Shown: positions 33,833-37,528 of the stretch, one piece after another
Layout: every line of letters starts with the position of its first letter
Numbering within the stretch: the stretch's first letter is position 1
NCBI RefSeq assembly: GCF_036880405.1
Contig: NZ_JBAJJM010000025.1
Coordinates: 1-37,528 of the forward strand
Source: Mannheimia indoligenes
GTDB lineage: Bacteria > Pseudomonadota > Gammaproteobacteria > Enterobacterales > Pasteurellaceae
Length of the DNA stretch: 37,528 bases
Direction of reading: 5' to 3'
Notes under the pieces: model-generated
The model's database searches: none
Seen by the model: the letters and a program-made list of their open reading frames with translations, nothing else
What the model was told of the DNA's origin: nothing
Made by a program: the position numbers and the translations under genes

Positions 33833-35632
33833 ATGCAAAGTGTTAATTTTGATGTGGCGATTATCGGTGCCGGCGGTGGTGGCTTGCGTGCTGCCATTGC
33901 AGCGGCTGAAGCAAATCCAAATCTGAAAATTGCTTTAATTTCAAAAGTTTACCCGATGCGTAGCCATACAGTGGCAGCAGAAGGTGGCTCAGCAGCTGTA
34001 ATTAAAGATACCGATTCTTACGATAATCATTTTAATGATACAGTGGGCGGTGGCGACTGGTTATGTGAGCAAGATATTGTGGAGTATTTTGTGGAGCATT
34101 CACCGATTGAAATGACACAGTTGGAGCGTTGGGGTTGTCCGTGGAGTCGTCGTGAAGACGGTGAAGTAAACGTTCGCCGTTTCGGTGGAATGAAAATTGA
34201 GCGTACTTGGTTTGCTGCAGATAAAACCGGCTTCCACATCTTACACACTTTATTCCAAACTTCGATTAAATATCCGAACATTGTCCGCTTTGATGAACAT
34301 TTCGTACTGGATATTTTAACCGACAATGGCGAAGCTCGCGGTTGTGTAGCGATGAATATGATGGAAGGAACTTTAGTGCAAATCAACGCAAATGCAGTTG
34401 TGATTGCAACTGGTGGTGGTTGTCGTACTTATCGTTTCAATACTAACGGCGGTATTGTAACCGGCGACGGTTTATCAATGGCGTATCGTCACGGTGTGGC
34501 TTTGCGTGATATGGAATTCGTTCAATATCACCCAACCGGCTTACCGAATACCGGTATTTTGATGACGGAAGGTTGTCGTGGTGAAGGCGGTATCTTAGTG
34601 AATAAAGATGGCTATCGCTACTTACAAGATTACGGTTTAGGACCTGAAACGCCAATCGGCAAACCGGAAAACAAATATATGGAATTAGGTCCGCGTGATA
34701 AAGTTTCTCAAGCGTTCTGGCAAGAGTGGCGTAAAGGCAATACCTTAAAAACTGCAAAAGGTGTTGATGTAGTTCACTTAGATTTACGTCATTTAGGTGA
34801 GAAATATTTACTTGAACGTTTACCGTTTATCTGCGAATTAGCGAAAGCTTATGAAGGCGTTGATCCTGCGAAAGCTCCAATTCCAGTTCGTCCTGTTGTT
34901 CACTATACAATGGGTGGTATTGAAGTGGATATGAATGCAGAAACGTCAATTAAAGGCTTATTTGCAGTAGGTGAATGTGCATCATCAGGCTTACACGGGG
35001 CAAACCGTTTAGGTTCTAACTCCCTAGCAGAATTAGTGGTATTTGGTAAAGTTGCGGGTGAAAATGCAGCTCGCCGTGCGTTGGAAGTAACTTCTCGTAA
35101 TCAACCACAAATTGATGCTCAAGCAAAAGATATTGTGGCTCGTTTACATTCGTTAGCAAATCAAGAAGGAAATGAATCTTGGTCTGATATTCGTAACCAA
35201 ATGGGCGATGCAATGGAAGAAGGTTGTGGTATCTACCGTACACAAGAAAGTATGGAAGCTACTGTGAATAAAATCCAAGAGTTAAAAGAGCGTTATAAAA
35301 ATATTAGCGTGAAAGATAAATCAAGCGTGTTTAACACCGATTTACTCTATAAAATTGAGTTAGGTTTTATCTTAGATGTTGCTCAGTCTATTGCTTGCTC
35401 TGCGGTGGAACGTAAAGAATCTCGTGGTGCACATCAACGTTTAGATTATGTTGAACGTGATGATGTGAATTACTTGAAACATACACAGGCTTTCTATAAC
35501 GCAGATGGTACACCAACCATTAAATATAGCGATGTGAAGATTACTAAATCACAACCAGCTAAACGTGTGTACGGTGCAGAAGCGGAAGCACAAGAAAAAG
35601 CGAAAAAAGCAGCAGAAGCTCAAGCACAATAA
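33833..35632 (+). CDS. frdA: Fumarate reductase flavoprotein subunit
   Basis: 599 residues. FAD-binding IIGAGGGG (10-17), the covalent FAD attachment histidine H45 in RSHTVAAEGG, the active-site TEGCRGEGG and the C-terminal-half GANRLGSNSLAE are all present. It is the catalytic subunit that reduces fumarate to succinate in anaerobic respiration on the cytoplasmic face of the membrane. The last 20 residues are a Lys/Ala/Gln-rich tail, also usual in E. coli FrdA. Ribosome site CGGAG. Followed 18 bases later by frdB. Confidence 0.98.
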   Translation: MQSVNFDVAIIGAGGGGLRAAIAAAEANPNLKIALISKVYPMRSHTVAAEGGSAAVIKDTDSYDNHFNDTVGGGDWLCEQDIVEYFVEHSPIEMTQLERWGCPWSRREDGEVNVRRFGGMKIERTWFAADKTGFHILHTLFQTSIKYPNIVRFDEHFVLDILTDNGEARGCVAMNMMEGTLVQINANAVVIATGGGCRTYRFNTNGGIVTGDGLSMAYRHGVALRDMEFVQYHPTGLPNTGILMTEGCRGEGGILVNKDGYRYLQDYGLGPETPIGKPENKYMELGPRDKVSQAFWQEWRKGNTLKTAKGVDVVHLDLRHLGEKYLLERLPFICELAKAYEGVDPAKAPIPVRPVVHYTMGGIEVDMNAETSIKGLFAVGECASSGLHGANRLGSNSLAELVVFGKVAGENAARRALEVTSRNQPQIDAQAKDIVARLHSLANQEGNESWSDIRNQMGDAMEEGCGIYRTQESMEATVNKIQELKERYKNISVKDKSSVFNTDLLYKIELGFILDVAQSIACSAVERKESRGAHQRLDYVERDDVNYLKHTQAFYNADGTPTIKYSDVKITKSQPAKRVYGAEAEAQEKAKKAAEAQAQ

Positions 35633-35650
35633 TAGAGAAGGAGCGAGAAA

Positions 35651-36382
35651 ATGGCAAATTTAGATAAAATGACCATCGAAGTGCTACGCTACAATCCGGA
35701 ATCAGATAGCGAGCCACATTTAGATAGATATGAAGTGCCTTATGATAGCCAAACTTCACTATTAGATGCACTGGGTTACATTAAAGACGAGCTTGAGCCT
35801 GAGCTTTCATATCGCTGGTCTTGCCGTATGGCGATCTGCGGATCTTGTGGGATGATGGTAAACGGTAAACCAAAACTGGCGTGTAAAACTTTCTTACGTG
35901 ATTACAGCGGCTTTATGCGAATTGAACCGCTTGCTAACTTCCCGATTGAGCGTGATTTAGTAGTGGATTTAAGCCACTTTATTGATAGCATTGAGGCAAT
36001 TAAACCTTATGTGATTGATAACAAAGCACCGGAAGGTCAGCGTACTAAACAAACACCGGCACAGTTAGAGAAGTATCGTCAATTCTCAATGTGTATTAAC
36101 TGTGGTTTATGCTATGCAGCTTGTCCGCAATTTGGTTTAAACCCTGAGTTCATCGGTCCTGCGGCAATTACATTAGCTCATCGCTATAACCTGGATAACC
36201 GTGATAACGGACGTGAAGAGCGAATGAAATTGCTCAGCAGTAAAAATGGGGTGTGGAGTTGTACTTTTGTGGGCTACTGCTCAGAAGTTTGTCCGAAACA
36301 CGTTGGTCCTGCTTCAGCCGTGAACCAAGGCAAGCTAGAAAGTGCAAAAGATTATGTTATCTCAATGATCAAACCGAGATAG
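35651..36382 (+). CDS. frdB: Fumarate reductase iron-sulfur subunit
   Basis: 243 residues. [2Fe-2S] cysteines C58, C63, C66 and C78; the ferredoxin-like domain supplies C148, C151, C154 and C158 plus C204, C210 and C214 for the [4Fe-4S] and [3Fe-4S] centres. It wires electrons from menaquinol at FrdCD to the flavin of FrdA. Strong GGAG ribosome site; 9 bases before frdC. Confidence 0.98.
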   Translation: MANLDKMTIEVLRYNPESDSEPHLDRYEVPYDSQTSLLDALGYIKDELEPELSYRWSCRMAICGSCGMMVNGKPKLACKTFLRDYSGFMRIEPLANFPIERDLVVDLSHFIDSIEAIKPYVIDNKAPEGQRTKQTPAQLEKYRQFSMCINCGLCYAACPQFGLNPEFIGPAAITLAHRYNLDNRDNGREERMKLLSSKNGVWSCTFVGYCSEVCPKHVGPASAVNQGKLESAKDYVISMIKPR

Positions 36383-36391
36383 GAGGAAGAA

Positions 36392-36784
36392 ATGTCAGCA
36401 ACAAAACGTAGACCTTATGTTCGAGGAATGAAAGCAAGCTGGTGGAAAAAACTTGATTTCTACAAAATGTATATGGTGCGTGAAGCGACCTGTCTTCCAA
36501 CGGTTTGGTTCTGTATCGTACTATTTTATGGTGCAGTTGCATTAAGTAAAGGCACATTTGCAACCGACTTTGTAGATTTCTTACAAAATCCATTTGTGGT
36601 TGTACTAAATATCATCTCGCTTGCAGCAATGTTTTACCACGCGGCAACACTTTATGTAATGACGCCTGAAGTGATGTCAGTTATGGTAAAAGGTAAACAT
36701 CTACCGGTTTCTGTCGGAAGAAACATTCTTTGGGCTGCAACAGGTGTAATTAGCTTAATTGCATTAATCTTAGTTTATATTTAA
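36392..36784 (+). CDS. frdC: Fumarate reductase membrane anchor subunit C
   Basis: 130 residues, three membrane helices. It begins MSATKRRPYVRGMKASWWKKLDFYKMYMVREATCLPTVWF, conserved in FrdC (RPYVR and the FYKxYMxRE quinone-site segment). With FrdD it anchors FrdAB and binds menaquinol. The ribosome site is AGGAGGAAG, near the ideal. Confidence 0.96.
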   Translation: MSATKRRPYVRGMKASWWKKLDFYKMYMVREATCLPTVWFCIVLFYGAVALSKGTFATDFVDFLQNPFVVVLNIISLAAMFYHAATLYVMTPEVMSVMVKGKHLPVSVGRNILWAATGVISLIALILVYI

Positions 36785-36797
36785 GAAGGGGAAGAAA

Positions 36798-37145
36798 ATG
36801 AGTTTAGATCAAAACCCAAAACGTTCAAATGAACCACCTGTCTGGTTACTCTTTAGTGCTGGCGGTATGATTAGTGCATTATTTTTTCCTGTAGTAATTT
36901 TTATTATCGGCTTATTGTTACCGTTTGGATTAGTTTCGCCTGATAATATTATTGCTTTTGCCCATACTTGCATCGGAAAACTGACTATTATGGCATTAGC
37001 TATTTTCCCAATGTGGGCGGGTATGCACCGTATCCATCACGGCTTGCACGATCTGAAAGTTCACACACCGGCGGGTAATGTGATTTTCTATGGATTATCT
37101 ATCTTATATACAATCCTAGTGATCATCGCTGTAGTTCAGATCTAA
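36798..37145 (+). CDS. frdD: Fumarate reductase membrane anchor subunit D
   Basis: 115 residues, three membrane helices. Conserved RSNEPPVWLLFSAGGM at the N terminus and HRIHHGLHDLKVH near residues 76-88. It completes the membrane anchor and menaquinol site. It is the last gene of the operon, followed by a terminator. Confidence 0.96.
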   Translation: MSLDQNPKRSNEPPVWLLFSAGGMISALFFPVVIFIIGLLLPFGLVSPDNIIAFAHTCIGKLTIMALAIFPMWAGMHRIHHGLHDLKVHTPAGNVIFYGLSILYTILVIIAVVQI

Positions 37146-37151
37146 TTTTGG

Positions 37152-37182
37152 AAGACCATCTTACATAGAGATGGTCTTTTTT
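37152..37182 (+). terminator. Rho-independent terminator after frdD
   Basis: AAGACCATCT (37152-37161) and AGATGGTCTT (37169-37178), perfect 10-bp stem, 7-base loop, then a T run to 37182. Confidence 0.9.
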
Positions 37183-37190
37183 ATCTTTTT

Positions 37191-37199
37191 ACAAGCGGT
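37191..37199 (+). repeat. DNA uptake sequence core between frd and the rRNA leader
   Basis: Exact ACAAGCGGT followed at 37215-37223 by TTTGCAAA, the accessory segment of the extended motif. Confidence 0.75.
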
Positions 37200-37260
37200 C
37201 GAGTTTACAAAGAAATTTGCAAACATTATGAATTCTGCTGATAAAATGATCGCTTTGTAT

Positions 37261-37340
37261 TAAATATCTTCAAAAAAGATCTTTTTTAAAATTTTTTGCA
37301 AAAAACACTTGCGTTCATTTTAGATTTCTCTATAATGCAC
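37261..37340 (+). promoter_or_regulatory. Ribosomal RNA operon promoter with UP-like region and stringent discriminator
   Basis: TTGCGT (37309-37314) and a perfect TATAAT (37331-37336) are 16 bases apart. A and T tracts upstream (about 37272-37306) resemble an UP element. The -10 is followed by GCACCCC, a GC-rich discriminator as in ppGpp-controlled rRNA promoters. The predicted start is about 37343. Confidence 0.8.
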
Positions 37341-37347
37341 CCCACAC

Positions 37348-37400
37348 AACGACGCACTGTTGTGAAGAGATTAAGTTTGATTCCGGTGCGTCGTTTTATT
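37348..37400 (+). promoter_or_regulatory. Terminator-like hairpin at the 5' end of the rRNA leader
   Basis: AACGACGCAC (37348-37357) pairs perfectly with GTGCGTCGTT (37386-37395), extendable by a U-G and a G-C pair, loop of about 24 bases. It is directly followed by TTATT and a further T run, just before boxA. Confidence 0.65.
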
Positions 37401-37401
37401 T

Positions 37402-37528
37402 TGCTCTTTAACAATTTATCAGACAATCTGTGTGGGCACTTGTTGATTGACTTGATTTTAAAAATATTTTTTAATTTTGAAGTCTTAATAGGTGCTAACT
37501 AGAAATTCATTTTAACTTTTTTAAGTTT
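37402..37528 (+). other. rRNA operon leader with boxA, just upstream of 16S rRNA
   Basis: TGCTCTTTAACA (37402-37413) is the boxA antitermination element bound by NusB/S10. The following ATTTATCAGACAATCTGTGT and GGGCACTTG are the characteristic enterobacterial and Pasteurellaceae rrn leader sequence. The window ends AACTTTTTTAAGTTT, which in related leaders directly precedes the mature 16S 5' end. The 16S gene itself is not in the window. The 68-codon open frame across this stretch is not a gene. Confidence 0.85.

Noticed and set aside
34027..34386. 119-codon minus-strand frame inside frdA
   Set aside because: Antisense shadow of a well-conserved coding region; no family resemblance or ribosome site.
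37296..37502. 68-codon open frame on the plus strand
   Set aside because: It lies across the rRNA promoter, leader hairpin and boxA; no ribosome site and no recognisable protein.
1..37528. CRISPR array, insertion sequence, prophage or tRNA gene
   Set aside because: No regularly spaced direct repeats, no transposase or integrase frames, no cloverleaf-like sequences were seen by eye; repeated short words are uptake sequences.

Overview
The window is a chromosomal segment of a gammaproteobacterium of the family Pasteurellaceae. Three things support this. Copies of the 9-mer ACAAGCGGT (or its complement ACCGCTTGT) are scattered throughout; I count about 13 exact ones by eye. This is the DNA-uptake core of the Actinobacillus pleuropneumoniae / Mannheimia type, not the Haemophilus influenzae AAGTGCGGT type. 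The proteins resemble H. influenzae and E. coli orthologues, and the sequence is AT-rich. I cannot name the species. No CRISPR array, insertion sequence, prophage or tRNA was seen.

Positions 1-9.9 kb hold a D-glucuronate (hexuronate) uptake and catabolism locus built as two divergent operons. Leftward: dctP-type TRAP binding protein, an SDR-type fructuronate reductase (UxuB), uxaC, and the start of kdgK, which is cut by the window edge. Rightward: dctQ and dctM TRAP membrane subunits, a cytoplasmic GH31 glycosidase, uxuR and uxuA. Together these would import a uronate and convert glucuronate to fructuronate, mannonate, KDG and KDPG. The 234-bp divergent region (3438-3671) carries a strong CRP site midway between two inferred promoters and a UxuR-like operator. 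The GH31 enzyme is the unusual member and suggests that an alpha-linked uronic-acid glycoside, not only the free sugar acid, may be used.

Positions 9.9-19 kb hold a DMT-family transporter, then the conserved envelope and lipoate block rsfS-rlmH-mrdA-mrdB-rlpA-dacA-ybeD-lipB-lipA, all on the plus strand in the same order as in E. coli. Positions 19-24.9 kb hold acpH, modF and fmt (minus) facing yigZ-trkH-hemG (plus). Positions 24.9-33.5 kb hold mscL, rpsT (minus, UUG start), murJ, a small isoprenylcysteine-methyltransferase-like membrane protein, a BCCT transporter (minus), a fosmidomycin-resistance-type MFS pump, rarD (minus) and epmA (minus).

Positions 33.5-37.1 kb hold frdABCD, the anaerobic fumarate reductase operon, with an FNR/CRP-like site upstream. 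The last 350 bp are the promoter, leader and boxA of a ribosomal RNA operon. The 16S gene should begin within a few bases beyond the right edge. Several gene pairs are separated by inverted pairs of uptake sequences that form terminator-like stems.
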